This document shows, piece by piece, positions 1-7,155 of a stretch of DNA of 64,000 bases. Both the position numbers and the translations under genes were made by a program. Below the pieces are notes generated by a model. It saw nothing but the letters and a program-made list of their open reading frames with translations, made no database searches and was not told the DNA's origin. This stretch comes from Micromonospora fulviviridis (GTDB taxonomy: Bacteria > Actinomycetota > Actinomycetes > Mycobacteriales > Micromonosporaceae): the NCBI RefSeq assembly GCF_014648395.1, contig NZ_BMRA01000004.1, forward strand, positions 295,394 to 359,393, written 5' to 3'. Within the stretch, counting starts at the first letter, position 1. Each line of letters opens with the position of its first letter.

Positions 1-639
1 GTCCTCGGCCGCGACCAGGCGGGGCAGCGCCTCGACGATGGTCACGTCCACGCCGAAGGACTTCCAGACGCTGGCGAACTCGACGCCGATCACACCGCCG
101 CCCAGCACGATCGCCGAGGAGGGGACCCGGTCCAGGGTCAGCGCGTGGTCGCTCGTGATGATCCGCTCGCCGTCGATCTCCAGGCCGGGCAGGCTCTTCG
201 CGTACGAGCCGGAGGCCAGGATGATGTTGCGGCCGGTGTAGCGCTTGCCGTCGACCTCGACGACGTTCTTCCCGACCAGCTTGCCGGCGCCCGCCACGAA
301 GGTGATCTTCTTGGCGCCGCCCACCAGGCCCTGGAGGCCCTTGTAGAGGCGGGAGACGACGCCGTCCTTGTACGAGTTGACCGCCGCCATGTCGATGCCG
401 ACCAGCTCGGCCTTGACGCCGAACTGCTCCGACTCGCGGGTCTGGTCGGCGATCTCGGCGGCGTGCAGGAGCGCCTTGGTCGGGATGCAGCCGTTGTGCA
501 GGCAGGTGCCCCCGAGCTTGCCCTTCTCGATCAGGGCGACGGAGAGGTCCAGCTGGGCGGCACGCAGCGCCGCCGCGTAGCCGCCGCTACCACCTCCGAG
601 GATGACGATGTCGAAGGTTGCGTCGTTCGGCTCGCTCAC
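1..639 (-). CDS. lpdA: Dihydrolipoamide dehydrogenase (E3), 3' end outside window
   Basis: The gene runs off the left edge, so only the first 213 codons of a roughly 460-codon family are visible. The product is the FAD enzyme that reoxidises lipoyl arms of 2-oxoacid dehydrogenase complexes and of the glycine cleavage system. Directly visible are the FAD-binding GGGSGG at residues 15-20, the redox disulfide pair Cys46/Cys51 in GGTCLHNGCIP, and the NAD-fold motif GGGVIG at 180-185. The GTG start at 639 has GGGAG 8 nt upstream. It is divergent from the small gene at 817. In relatives the E2 gene lies next to it, which would be beyond this window. gcvT nearby also needs an E3 partner, but sharing is an inference. 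Confidence 0.95.
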   Translation of the reverse strand, partial: MSEPNDATFDIVILGGGSGGYAAALRAAQLDLSVALIEKGKLGGTCLHNGCIPTKALLHAAEIADQTRESEQFGVKAELVGIDMAAVNSYKDGVVSRLYKGLQGLVGGAKKITFVAGAGKLVGKNVVEVDGKRYTGRNIILASGSYAKSLPGLEIDGERIITSDHALTLDRVPSSAIVLGGGVIGVEFASVWKSFGVDVTIVEALPRLVAAED

Positions 640-672
640 GTCCAACTCCCAGGTCGCGTCGCTGCATCGGGG

Positions 673-688
673 GTTACGGGGGAGTAAC
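673..688. promoter_or_regulatory. Perfect dyad GTTAC-N6-GTAAC upstream of lpdA
   Basis: A perfect 5-bp inverted repeat with a 6-bp spacer lies 34 nt upstream of the lpdA start, in the lpdA / 817 divergent gap. Size and position suit a dimeric regulator site. The regulator is unknown, and a chance occurrence cannot be excluded. Confidence 0.35.
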
Positions 689-769
689 AGGCACACCCCA
701 CCTCGGTCATCTTGTCACCACCGGGGACGGTGCGCGTAGTGAGGTGCCCAACGACACGTCGGTGGCACG

Positions 770-775
770 TACGCT
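770..775 (+). promoter_or_regulatory. Candidate -10 (TACGCT) for the gene at 817
   Basis: TACGCT fits the actinobacterial TANNNT -10 pattern and would start transcription near 782. This gives a leader of about 35 nt that includes the GGGAGGAG ribosome site. No convincing -35 was seen. Confidence 0.3.
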
Positions 776-816
776 TGGCACCGTCTTCGATGACCGACGG
801 GGGAGGAGTGGGTTCG

Positions 817-1146
817 GTGGGGCTGTTCCGACGACGCAAGCGGGTGGGCGCGGTGAGCCGCGACCGCGCCGCGGACCGCGCCGATCTGGATCACCTGGAG
901 AGCTTCGTCCGCACCCGGCGGGGCGTCGAGGCGTACCTGGAACCCCGGACCACGGTCACCGAGACCACGGTCATGCTGATCGCCGACGACGGCGAGTGGA
1001 CCCGGCGGCGGGTCGGCGGTCCGGAGGAGGCCCGCCGGTTCGCGCACCGGCTCGCCATCCCGATCTACGACGTCCGGCTGATGGGCTACCCGCAGCGGAT
1101 GCGCGACTACAACGAGCGCCGCAAGCGCCGCCCCGAGCTGTTCTGA
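817..1146 (+). CDS. Small conserved actinobacterial protein, function unknown
   Basis: A 109-aa soluble, charged protein with no membrane segment or signal peptide. It opens with a basic patch (VGLFRRRKRV), followed by a compact alpha/beta-looking stretch and a very basic C terminus (YNERRKRRPELF). I do not recognise a named domain; similar proteins occur beside lpdA in Micromonosporaceae as far as I recall. The GTG at 817 is chosen because GGGAGGAG lies about 10 nt upstream. In-frame ATG 790 and GTG 808 would place the start before or inside that ribosome site. The gene is convergent with pepA across a hairpin. Confidence 0.75.
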   Translation: MGLFRRRKRVGAVSRDRAADRADLDHLESFVRTRRGVEAYLEPRTTVTETTVMLIADDGEWTRRRVGGPEEARRFAHRLAIPIYDVRLMGYPQRMRDYNERRKRRPELF

Positions 1147-1163
1147 TCCGGACACGCGGACGA

Positions 1164-1192
1164 GGCGCCCCCCCCCGGGTGAGGGGAGCGCC
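1164..1192. terminator. Hairpin with C9 tract between convergent genes
   Basis: GGCGCCCC (from 1164) pairs with GGGG-A-GCGCC (1183-1192) around a loop that includes part of a run of nine cytosines (1168-1176). It separates the convergent 817 gene and pepA and probably ends both transcripts. There is no U tract. Confidence 0.5.
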
Positions 1193-1214
1193 CCGTCGCG
1201 GCGCGGTGGACGCG

Positions 1215-2783
1215 TCAGCCGTTGGCGGCGACGTCGTCGACCAGGTGCAGCAGCGTACGCACAGGGACGCCGGTGCCGCCCTTGGTCCAGTAGCCGGTGG
1301 CCTCGCCCGAGTGGTAGCCGGGGCCGGCGATGTCGATGTGCGCCCAGGCCACGTCGTCGGTGACGAACTCCCGCAGGAAGACGCCGCCCTGGAGCATGTG
1401 GCCCGCCCGGTCCATGCCGGCGTTGACCTGCGAGATGTCGGCGACGTCGGAGTCCATGCCCTTGCGCACGTCGTCCGGCAGCGGCATCGGCCAGGCCGGC
1501 TCGCCGGTGGCGTCACCCGCGGCGCGGACCCGCTCGCACAGCTCCGGGGTGCCCATCACGCCGGCGATCTTCTTGCCCAGCGCGATCACCTGGCCGCCGG
1601 TCAGGGTGGAGGTCTCGAAGAGGTAGTCGGCGCCGTCCTCGCAGGCCCGGGCGATGGCGTCGGCCAGGATCATCCGGCCCTCGGCGTCGGTGTTGAGCAC
1701 CTCGACCCGCTTGCCGCTGTACATGGTGATCACGTCGCCCGGCCGGTAGCTGGTGCCCGACGGCATGTTCTCCGCCATCGGCAGGTAGCCGGTGACCGCG
1801 ACGGACGGCTTGAGCGCCGCGACCGCCAGCATGGCCGCGCCGACCGCGGCCGCGCCCGCCATGTCGGACTTCATCTCCCACATGCCCTGGGCCGGCTTGA
1901 TCGAGATGCCGCCGGTGTCGAAGGTGATGCCCTTGCCGACCAGCGCCACGCGCTTGCCGTTGCCGCCACCCTCCGGGGTGTAGGTCAGCTTGACCAGCCG
2001 CGGCGGGGCCTCCGAGCCCTGGCCGACGGCGAGGATGCCGCCGTAGCCGCCGGCGGCCAGCGCCGCCTCGTCGAGCACCTCGACGCCGAGCCCGGCCTCC
2101 CGGGCGGCGGTGGCCACGGCGTCGGCGAACGACGGCGGACGCAGCTCGTTCGGGGCGGTGTTGACCCAGTCCCGGCTGGTCAGCACCGCACCGGCCACCG
2201 CCTGCGCGCGGGTGACCTCGGCCTGGGCGGTCGCGTCCGCCGCGTCCGGCACGGCGACCAGCACCTCGGCCACCGGCGCGCGCCGGGCCGGCTGCGGCTT
2301 GGTCTTGTAGCCGGCGAACCGGTAGCCGCCGAGCAGCGCGCCCTCGCTGACCGCGCGCAGCGCGGCCGGGGCGTCGGCGTCGTCGGGCAGCGGCAGGGCG
2401 AGCGCGACGCGGGCGGAGCCGGCCAGGGCCCGTACCGCGGCGCCGGCGGCCCGGCGCAGGGTCTCCGGGGCCGGGGCGGCGCCGGACGGCTCGGGGCCGA
2501 GCCCGACGGCGGCGACCACCGGGGCGGTGACCGTGCCCAGCGTGGCCAGCTTGATCACCTCGCCGGGGCCGCCGGTCGCGCCGAGCAGGGCCAGCGTCTC
2601 GGTCAGCTTGCCGTCGAACGCGGCGGCGATGCTTTCCGCGCCGCTGGCCAGCAGCAGGGCGCCGGCGGGTGAGCCGGACTCCTGCTCGGCGGTCTGGCTG
2701 TGCACGCCGATCACGATCGCGTCGACGGCGAGTTCGGCGGGGTCGGTGTCGACCAGGCTGAGGGTGGTGCGGGGCGATGTCAC
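1215..2783 (-). CDS. pepA: Leucyl aminopeptidase (M17)
   Basis: A 522-aa M17 aminopeptidase, usual length for the family, which removes N-terminal leucine and other residues using two metal ions. The family signature NTDAEGRM is present near residue 364. The upstream metal-ligand stretch (VGKGITFDTGGISIK and KSDMAGAAA) is intact from about residue 280. The N-terminal third is the variable M17 N domain. The GTG start at 2783 has GGAG 9 nt upstream. An open frame continues to 2978 but has no start with a better ribosome site. It is cytoplasmic, single-gene in arrangement, and divergent from gcvT. Confidence 0.95.
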   Translation of the reverse strand: MTSPRTTLSLVDTDPAELAVDAIVIGVHSQTAEQESGSPAGALLLASGAESIAAAFDGKLTETLALLGATGGPGEVIKLATLGTVTAPVVAAVGLGPEPSGAAPAPETLRRAAGAAVRALAGSARVALALPLPDDADAPAALRAVSEGALLGGYRFAGYKTKPQPARRAPVAEVLVAVPDAADATAQAEVTRAQAVAGAVLTSRDWVNTAPNELRPPSFADAVATAAREAGLGVEVLDEAALAAGGYGGILAVGQGSEAPPRLVKLTYTPEGGGNGKRVALVGKGITFDTGGISIKPAQGMWEMKSDMAGAAAVGAAMLAVAALKPSVAVTGYLPMAENMPSGTSYRPGDVITMYSGKRVEVLNTDAEGRMILADAIARACEDGADYLFETSTLTGGQVIALGKKIAGVMGTPELCERVRAAGDATGEPAWPMPLPDDVRKGMDSDVADISQVNAGMDRAGHMLQGGVFLREFVTDDVAWAHIDIAGPGYHSGEATGYWTKGGTGVPVRTLLHLVDDVAANG

Positions 2784-2967
2784 GAAAGCTACTCCGGGCG
2801 GGCCGGGCCGGCCGCGGCGTCGCGGGCCGGCGATGAAGGTCTCCGGCGGCGAACCTACCCGCCGGACGCGTGGCTGTCCCGCCGACAGGTGCAGCGGGAC
2901 GTCCCGTCCGCGGCCGATGGCGCGCAGGCGGGGTCCCGCCGATGCTAACCAGCGGGTCACGGGCCGG

Positions 2968-2973
2968 TAAGTT
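2968..2973 (+). promoter_or_regulatory. -10 hexamer (TAAGTT), leaderless gcvT promoter
   Basis: TAAGTT ends 7 nt before the gcvT ATG and no Shine-Dalgarno is present. The predicted start of transcription is therefore the A of the ATG. The -35 is weak. Confidence 0.5.
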
Positions 2974-2980
2974 CGCACCC

Positions 2981-4111
2981 ATGACCGAGGTGACCTCCGA
3001 CGCCGCCGCGACCCGGCTGCGCCGTTCCCCGCTGCACGAGCGACACACCGCGCTCGGCGCGAAGTTCGCCCCCTTCGGGGGATGGGAGATGCCGCTCGAG
3101 TACGCCGGCGGCGGCGTGCTCAAGGAGCACACGGCGGTGCGTACCGGGGTGGGCGTCTTCGACGTCTCGCACCTCGGCAAGGCCCGGATCACCGGGCCGG
3201 GCGCCGCGGACTTCGTCAACTCCTGCCTGTCCAACGACCTCGGCCGGATCGCGCCCGGCAAGGCCCAGTACACGCTCTGCTGCGACGACGCCACCGGCGG
3301 CGTGGTGGACGACATCATCGCCTACCTGCACGCCGAGGACCACGTCTTCCTGGTGCCGAACGCGGCGAACACCGCCGAGGTGGTCCGCCGGTTGCGCGCC
3401 GCGGCGCCCGACGGCGTGGCCGTCACCGACGAGCACGAGGCGTACGCGGTGCTCGCCGTCCAGGGGCCGCGCTCGGCCGAGCTGCTGGGCGCGCTCGACC
3501 TGCCCACGGAGCACGACTACATGAGCTTCTCGACCGCCTCCCTGGACGGGGTCGAGCTGACCGTCTGCCGCACCGGCTACACGGGCGAGCTCGGCTACGA
3601 GCTGGTCGTGCCGGCCGGTGACGCGCTCGCCGTCTGGGACGCGCTGTTCGCCGCCGGCGAGGCGTACGAGCTGCGCGCCTGCGGCCTGGCCGCGCGGGAC
3701 ACGCTGCGCACCGAGATGGGGTACCCGCTGCACGGGCAGGACCTCTCCCTGGACATCACCCCGGTGCAGGCCCGCTCCGGCTGGGCGGTCGGCTGGGACA
3801 AGCCGGCCTTCTGGGGGCGCGACGTGCTGCGGGCCGAGAAGGCCGCCGGCCCCGCCCGTACGCTGCGCGGCCTGGAGGCGGTCGACCGGGCCATCCCGCG
3901 CCCCGGCATGGCCGTCTACGCCGGCGACAAGCAGGTCGGCACCGTCACCAGCGGCACCTTCAGCCCCACGAAGAAGCAGGGCATCGCCCTGGCCCTGATC
4001 GACACCGACCCGAAGCTCCCCGACGGCGAGACCCTGGAGGTCGACATCCGCGGCCGCCGCGCCCAGATGCGCCTGACCCGCCCACCCTTCGTGGAACCCT
4101 CCGTCCGCTGA
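2981..4111 (+). CDS. gcvT: Glycine cleavage T protein, aminomethyltransferase
   Basis: A 376-aa protein matching full-length T protein, which moves the methylene group from the aminomethyl-lipoyl H protein to tetrahydrofolate and releases ammonia. Recognisable segments are [23 protein letters not shown] near the N terminus, then [10 protein letters not shown] (H-tetrahydrofolate region), [12 protein letters not shown], and the C-terminal barrel from about residue 280. ATG 2981 fits the alignment with relatives. Upstream in-frame codons to 2870 look like non-coding extension. The other glycine-cleavage genes (gcvH, gcvP) are not in the window; lpdA 2.3 kb away could supply L protein. Confidence 0.95.
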   Translation: MTEVTSDAAATRLRRSPLHERHTALGAKFAPFGGWEMPLEYAGGGVLKEHTAVRTGVGVFDVSHLGKARITGPGAADFVNSCLSNDLGRIAPGKAQYTLCCDDATGGVVDDIIAYLHAEDHVFLVPNAANTAEVVRRLRAAAPDGVAVTDEHEAYAVLAVQGPRSAELLGALDLPTEHDYMSFSTASLDGVELTVCRTGYTGELGYELVVPAGDALAVWDALFAAGEAYELRACGLAARDTLRTEMGYPLHGQDLSLDITPVQARSGWAVGWDKPAFWGRDVLRAEKAAGPARTLRGLEAVDRAIPRPGMAVYAGDKQVGTVTSGTFSPTKKQGIALALIDTDPKLPDGETLEVDIRGRRAQMRLTRPPFVEPSVR

Positions 4112-4124
4112 CCACGGCACGCGC

Positions 4125-4185
4125 GTCGATCATGAAGTTGGCGGCACTCCGAGAGGCCGACATCCCCGCCAACTTCATGATCGAC
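4125..4185. repeat. Dispersed inverted repeat, copy 1 (20-bp perfect arms)
   Basis: Arms 4125-4144 (GTCGATCATGAAGTTGGCGG) and 4166-4185 are exact reverse complements around a 21-nt loop. It sits between convergent gcvT and the ABM gene, where it could act as a terminator. A related element with a near-identical core (GATCATGAGGTTGGC) occurs at 34146-34202, also between convergent genes, which suggests a mobile or amplified palindromic family. Confidence 0.8.
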
Positions 4186-4190
4186 CGCTG

Positions 4191-4496
4191 CTAGCGGGTG
4201 GAGGTCACCCCGGTCGGGGTGTAGTGGCGCATCTCCTCGATGTCGTCGACGTAGGGGCGGATCTCGCGGAAGAAGGCGGGGAAGTGCGGGCCGGTGCGGA
4301 AGCGCCGGAGGTGGTCCTCGGCCGACGTCCAACGGATCCGCAGGACGTACGCGGCCGGGTCCTCGACGCAGCGGCTCAGCTCGTAGCCCAGGCACTCGGG
4401 CGCGGCGTCCAGCGCCTTCGCCGCCCGGGCATACGCCGGGACGAACTCCGCCTGCCGCTCGACCGGTACCCGGTACCTGATGTACTCGACGATCAT
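4191..4496 (-). CDS. ABM-family putative quinol monooxygenase
   Basis: A 101-aa protein of the antibiotic-biosynthesis monooxygenase (dimeric ferredoxin-like) fold. It starts MIVEYIRYRVP and carries the typical LGYELSRCVEDP and RIRWTSAEDH segments. Family members are cofactor-free quinol oxygenases or similar small enzymes; the substrate here is unknown. ATG 4496 is preferred because the family begins at this strand. ATG 4532 (MSMRRPG) would add residues unlike the family. It is divergent from an HxlR regulator, a pairing often tied to quinone or electrophile stress in other bacteria, so control by that regulator is inferred. Confidence 0.8.
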   Translation of the reverse strand: MIVEYIRYRVPVERQAEFVPAYARAAKALDAAPECLGYELSRCVEDPAAYVLRIRWTSAEDHLRRFRTGPHFPAFFREIRPYVDDIEEMRHYTPTGVTSTR

Positions 4497-4533
4497 GCTC
4501 CCCAGCCCACACCCGGGCCGACGCATGCTCAAG

Positions 4534-4553
4534 TACGCACTTTCCGGTGAGTA
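4534..4553. promoter_or_regulatory. Putative HxlR operator, TACGCAC-N6-GTGAGTA
   Basis: The half-sites at 4534-4540 and 4547-4553 are inverted repeats matching at 6 of 7 positions. The element lies in the divergent gap between the ABM gene and the HxlR gene, as expected for an autoregulated winged-helix dimer. Confidence 0.45.
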
Positions 4554-4563
4554 GGGGGATCGC

Positions 4564-4899
4564 GTGCCCAGGCGCTACCACTGTGCGGTCGAGGTGGCCG
4601 TCGACGTGATCGGCGGCCGGTGGCGGCCGGTGATCCTCGCCCACCTCAAGGAGGGCGTGCACCGCTACGGCGAGCTGCGCCGCCGGATGCCCGACGTCAG
4701 CGAGAAGATGCTCGTCCAGCGGCTGCGCGAGCTGGAGGCGGAGGGCCTGGTCGCCCGGCACGACCTCGGCACCCCGAAGGCCCCGCACGTCGAGTACCAC
4801 CTCACCGCGGAGGGGCACAGTCTCGTCCCGGTGCTGGCGGCGCTGCACGCCTGGGGCCTGGCCCGGGCCGCGAGGACCGGCACCCCGATCGAGCCCTGA
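4564..4899 (+). CDS. HxlR-family winged-helix regulator
   Basis: A 111-aa HxlR regulator. The family core is clear: C-A-V-E-V-A-V-D-V-I-G-G-R-W near the N terminus, then RYGELRRRMPDVSEKMLVQRLRELE (recognition helix) and VEYHLTAEG (wing). Cys7 is in the position of the thiol that senses quinones or electrophiles in YodB, QorR and HypR relatives. Redox sensing here is inference only. The GTG start at 4564 follows GGGGGA. Its 3' end touches a remnant on the other strand (4898-4975). Confidence 0.88.
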   Translation: MPRRYHCAVEVAVDVIGGRWRPVILAHLKEGVHRYGELRRRMPDVSEKMLVQRLRELEAEGLVARHDLGTPKAPHVEYHLTAEGHSLVPVLAALHAWGLARAARTGTPIEP

Positions 4900-4975
4900 C
4901 GTTCTCATTCAGCACGTGCAGCTGCTGGAGGATGTACCGGTAGCGCTCCAGCTGCGCGCCCTTGGCGACGGCGTC
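4898..4975 (-). pseudogene. Possible N-terminal remnant of a small membrane-protein gene
   Basis: One minus-strand frame reads DAVAKGAQLERYRYILQQ then LHVLNENV and then runs into the end of the HxlR gene. I recall a closely similar opening (ERYRYILQQ..H..NEN) at the N terminus of small membrane proteins in Micromonosporaceae. Here there is no start codon, no membrane segment and no continuation, so it looks like a truncated leftover. The resemblance is from memory. Confidence 0.35.
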
Positions 4976-5024
4976 CGGGACGGCGGCGGGCCGGCGGGTC
5001 GGCCAGCGGGCGGCGCCGCCGCGG

Positions 5025-6317
5025 TCAGTCGGTGCTCGGGGGCTCGCCGGCGTCGAGGACCGCCTGGGTCCAGCCGCCCTCGATGACGCCGGTGCCGTCG
5101 AGGACGGCCCAGTCGACGACGTCGGCGGCCTCCACCACCACGGGGGCGCCGATCCGGACCGTCGGGTCTCCGGCGGCGTCGCTGGCGCTCGCGCCGACGA
5201 TCCGCTCCGGGGTGTCCCACGAGGTCACCCCGGCCCAGACGTACTCGGGTCCGTCGTCGCCGGGCAGGCCGTACTTGACCACGAGCTGGCTCTCGGCGGG
5301 CAGCAGGCCGGCGAGGAAGCGGGCCCGGATGTCGTCCAGCGCGGCCCGGGCGGTGGCGATGGCCCGGCTCATGGCGTCGCCGGAGCGGGCGTACCGGACG
5401 TCGGGCTGGATGCCGTTGAACAGGGTCGCGCAGGCGGCGGCGAAGTAGCGGCCGGGCGGGCCCGGGTGCCCGGGCGGCGGGTTGAGGGTGAGGAACGAGT
5501 CGGCGTCCGGGTCGGTCGCCGGGTCCAGCTCCAGCCGCAGCAGCACCGGCGCCGTCGCGCCGTGCTGCTCCGGATTGCCGTACGCCACCGCGATGTCGTG
5601 CCCGGTCACCGTGGCCAGCACCGGCAGCTGCACGAAGGCCGGCACCTCCTCGCCGGCCAGCCCCTCGGTCCAGTCCCGCAGCAGCCGCCGGGCGGCCCCG
5701 GTCATCACCGCGCCCCACGCCCGGGTGAGGTGGTCCGGCACGCCCTGGGCCTGGAGCTCCAGCAGGCCGAAGCGGCGCAGCCCCTTCGTGGTGAACCAGA
5801 GCCCGTCGGCGTCCGACGAGTACGGCACCAGCACCCAGTCGACCAGCCGGATCCGGCCCTGCTCGTCGGGGAGCGACCGCAACGCGGTCGCCGGGTCGAG
5901 GAACTGGAGCCCGAAGACGTCCACGACGTCCCCGTCGACCGTTTCGGCGACCGCCGCGGCCACCGCCCGGGCCGCCCACTCGTGCGCCGGCGGCCAGCCC
6001 GGCCGGTACTCGGCCTGCACCACCACGAGGTGGGTGGCGGCGGCCAGCCGGGCCAGTTGCGGCTCGGTCGCCCCGAACGCGGTGAGCAGGTCCGGCGGCA
6101 GCTCGGGGAACTCGCTGACCGGCCGGGTGTCCACGGTCATCAGCGGGCTGTCCAGCATCTGCCGGGCCAGCCCGTGCACCGGCTCGGCGAGCCGGCCGGC
6201 GAGCCCCTCCACCGCGGTCTTCGGGCTCACCTTCGGCAGCCCGACGATGGGCACCAGGTAGGTCGCGTCCAGCGACTCGGGCACCGGTACGGGCAGGAAG
6301 TCGTCCGTGATGAGCAT
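5025..6317 (-). CDS. DUF2314 domain protein
   Basis: A 430-aa protein. The last 130 or so residues have the DUF2314 pattern: KYGLP, GPEYVWAGVTSWD, then alternating D-P-x-V and a final DWAVLDGTGVIEGGW. The first 290 residues form a separate domain with the motifs LVVVQAEYRPGWPPAHEW and WFTTKGLRRFGL. It resembles the DUF4026/4261-like half of such proteins, but I cannot name it firmly. It is cytoplasmic, with no signal peptide. ATG 6317 has GAGGGGG about 6 nt upstream. The open frame to 6335 adds only a few residues. It lies downstream of cobS but is separated by 64 bp. Confidence 0.75.
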   Translation of the reverse strand: MLITDDFLPVPVPESLDATYLVPIVGLPKVSPKTAVEGLAGRLAEPVHGLARQMLDSPLMTVDTRPVSEFPELPPDLLTAFGATEPQLARLAAATHLVVVQAEYRPGWPPAHEWAARAVAAAVAETVDGDVVDVFGLQFLDPATALRSLPDEQGRIRLVDWVLVPYSSDADGLWFTTKGLRRFGLLELQAQGVPDHLTRAWGAVMTGAARRLLRDWTEGLAGEEVPAFVQLPVLATVTGHDIAVAYGNPEQHGATAPVLLRLELDPATDPDADSFLTLNPPPGHPGPPGRYFAAACATLFNGIQPDVRYARSGDAMSRAIATARAALDDIRARFLAGLLPAESQLVVKYGLPGDDGPEYVWAGVTSWDTPERIVGASASDAAGDPTVRIGAPVVVEAADVVDWAVLDGTGVIEGGWTQAVLDAGEPPSTD

Positions 6318-6381
6318 GCCGTCCCCCTCGACCACGCCGGTGCACCTCGCCGAGAACGCTACCCGCCCGGACGGGTGACGC

Positions 6382-7155
6382 TCAGCCGGACAGCACCAGT
6401 CCCAGGTAGGACAGCGTGGTGACGATCTCCAGGAGGGCGCCGAGCACGTCGCCGGTGATCCCGCCGAGCCGGCGTACCAGGTGCCGCAGCAGCCCGGCCG
6501 CGACGGCGAGCGCGGCGAGCACGGCGAGCGGCCCCTGCCACGGGCGGTCCGGCACCGCCGGCACGGCCAGCAGCGCGACGGCCGCCGTGCCGGCCACCAG
6601 CGCGACCGGCCCCACCGTGCCGGCCACCAGCGAGCCCAGCCCCTCCGGCCGGGCCGCCGGCACCCCGCGCCGGCACGCCAGCGCGACGCCCAGCCGGCCG
6701 GCCGCCGTCGCGGCGACCACCGCCGCGAGCGCCGCCGGCCGGGACCGCCCGGCCAGCTCCGCGAGCACCGCGGCCTGGAGCAGGAGTACGACCACCAGCG
6801 CGACCACCCCGAAGGGGCCGACGTCCGGCTTCTTCATGATCTCCAGTGCCGCCGGCCCGCGCCGGTAGGAGCCGAGCGCGTCCACGGTGTCGGCCAGCCC
6901 GTCCAGGTGCAGGCCCCGGGTGAGCAGCGCGCCCAGCGCGACGGTCACCCCGGCGGCGACCAGCGGGGGCGCGACCGCCGCGGCAAGCAGCAGCACGGCA
7001 CCGAGGAGCGCGCCGAGCAGCGCACCTATCGCCGGGGCGAGCGCCATGGCGGCGCCGGCCGCGGCCCGGTCCACCCGGCCGGCGCGCACCGGCGCCGTGG
7101 TGAAGGTGGTGAGCGCCAGCCGGATCCCGTCGGCGAGCCGGACCTCAGTCGGCAC
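6382..7155 (-). CDS. cobS: Adenosylcobinamide-GDP ribazoletransferase (cobalamin synthase)
   Basis: A 257-aa polytopic membrane protein that joins adenosylcobinamide-GDP to alpha-ribazole, the last step of the nucleotide-loop pathway. The CobS signature is visible as RGLHLDGLADTVDALG and KPDVGPFGV near residues 85-125. Five or more Ala/Leu-rich membrane segments follow. The GTG start at 7155 lies inside the end of the cobU-cobT fusion gene (11-bp overlap), so translation is probably coupled. The pair would supply the CobU, CobT and CobS activities of late cobalamin assembly. Confidence 0.93.
   Translation of the reverse strand: MPTEVRLADGIRLALTTFTTAPVRAGRVDRAAAGAAMALAPAIGALLGALLGAVLLLAAAVAPPLVAAGVTVALGALLTRGLHLDGLADTVDALGSYRRGPAALEIMKKPDVGPFGVVALVVVLLLQAAVLAELAGRSRPAALAAVVAATAAGRLGVALACRRGVPAARPEGLGSLVAGTVGPVALVAGTAAVALLAVPAVPDRPWQGPLAVLAALAVAAGLLRHLVRRLGGITGDVLGALLEIVTTLSYLGLVLSG

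Noticed and set aside
2784..2980. Glycine riboswitch upstream of gcvT
   Set aside because: No paired aptamer-like structure was seen, and the -10 lies 7 nt before the ATG, leaving no room for a leader.
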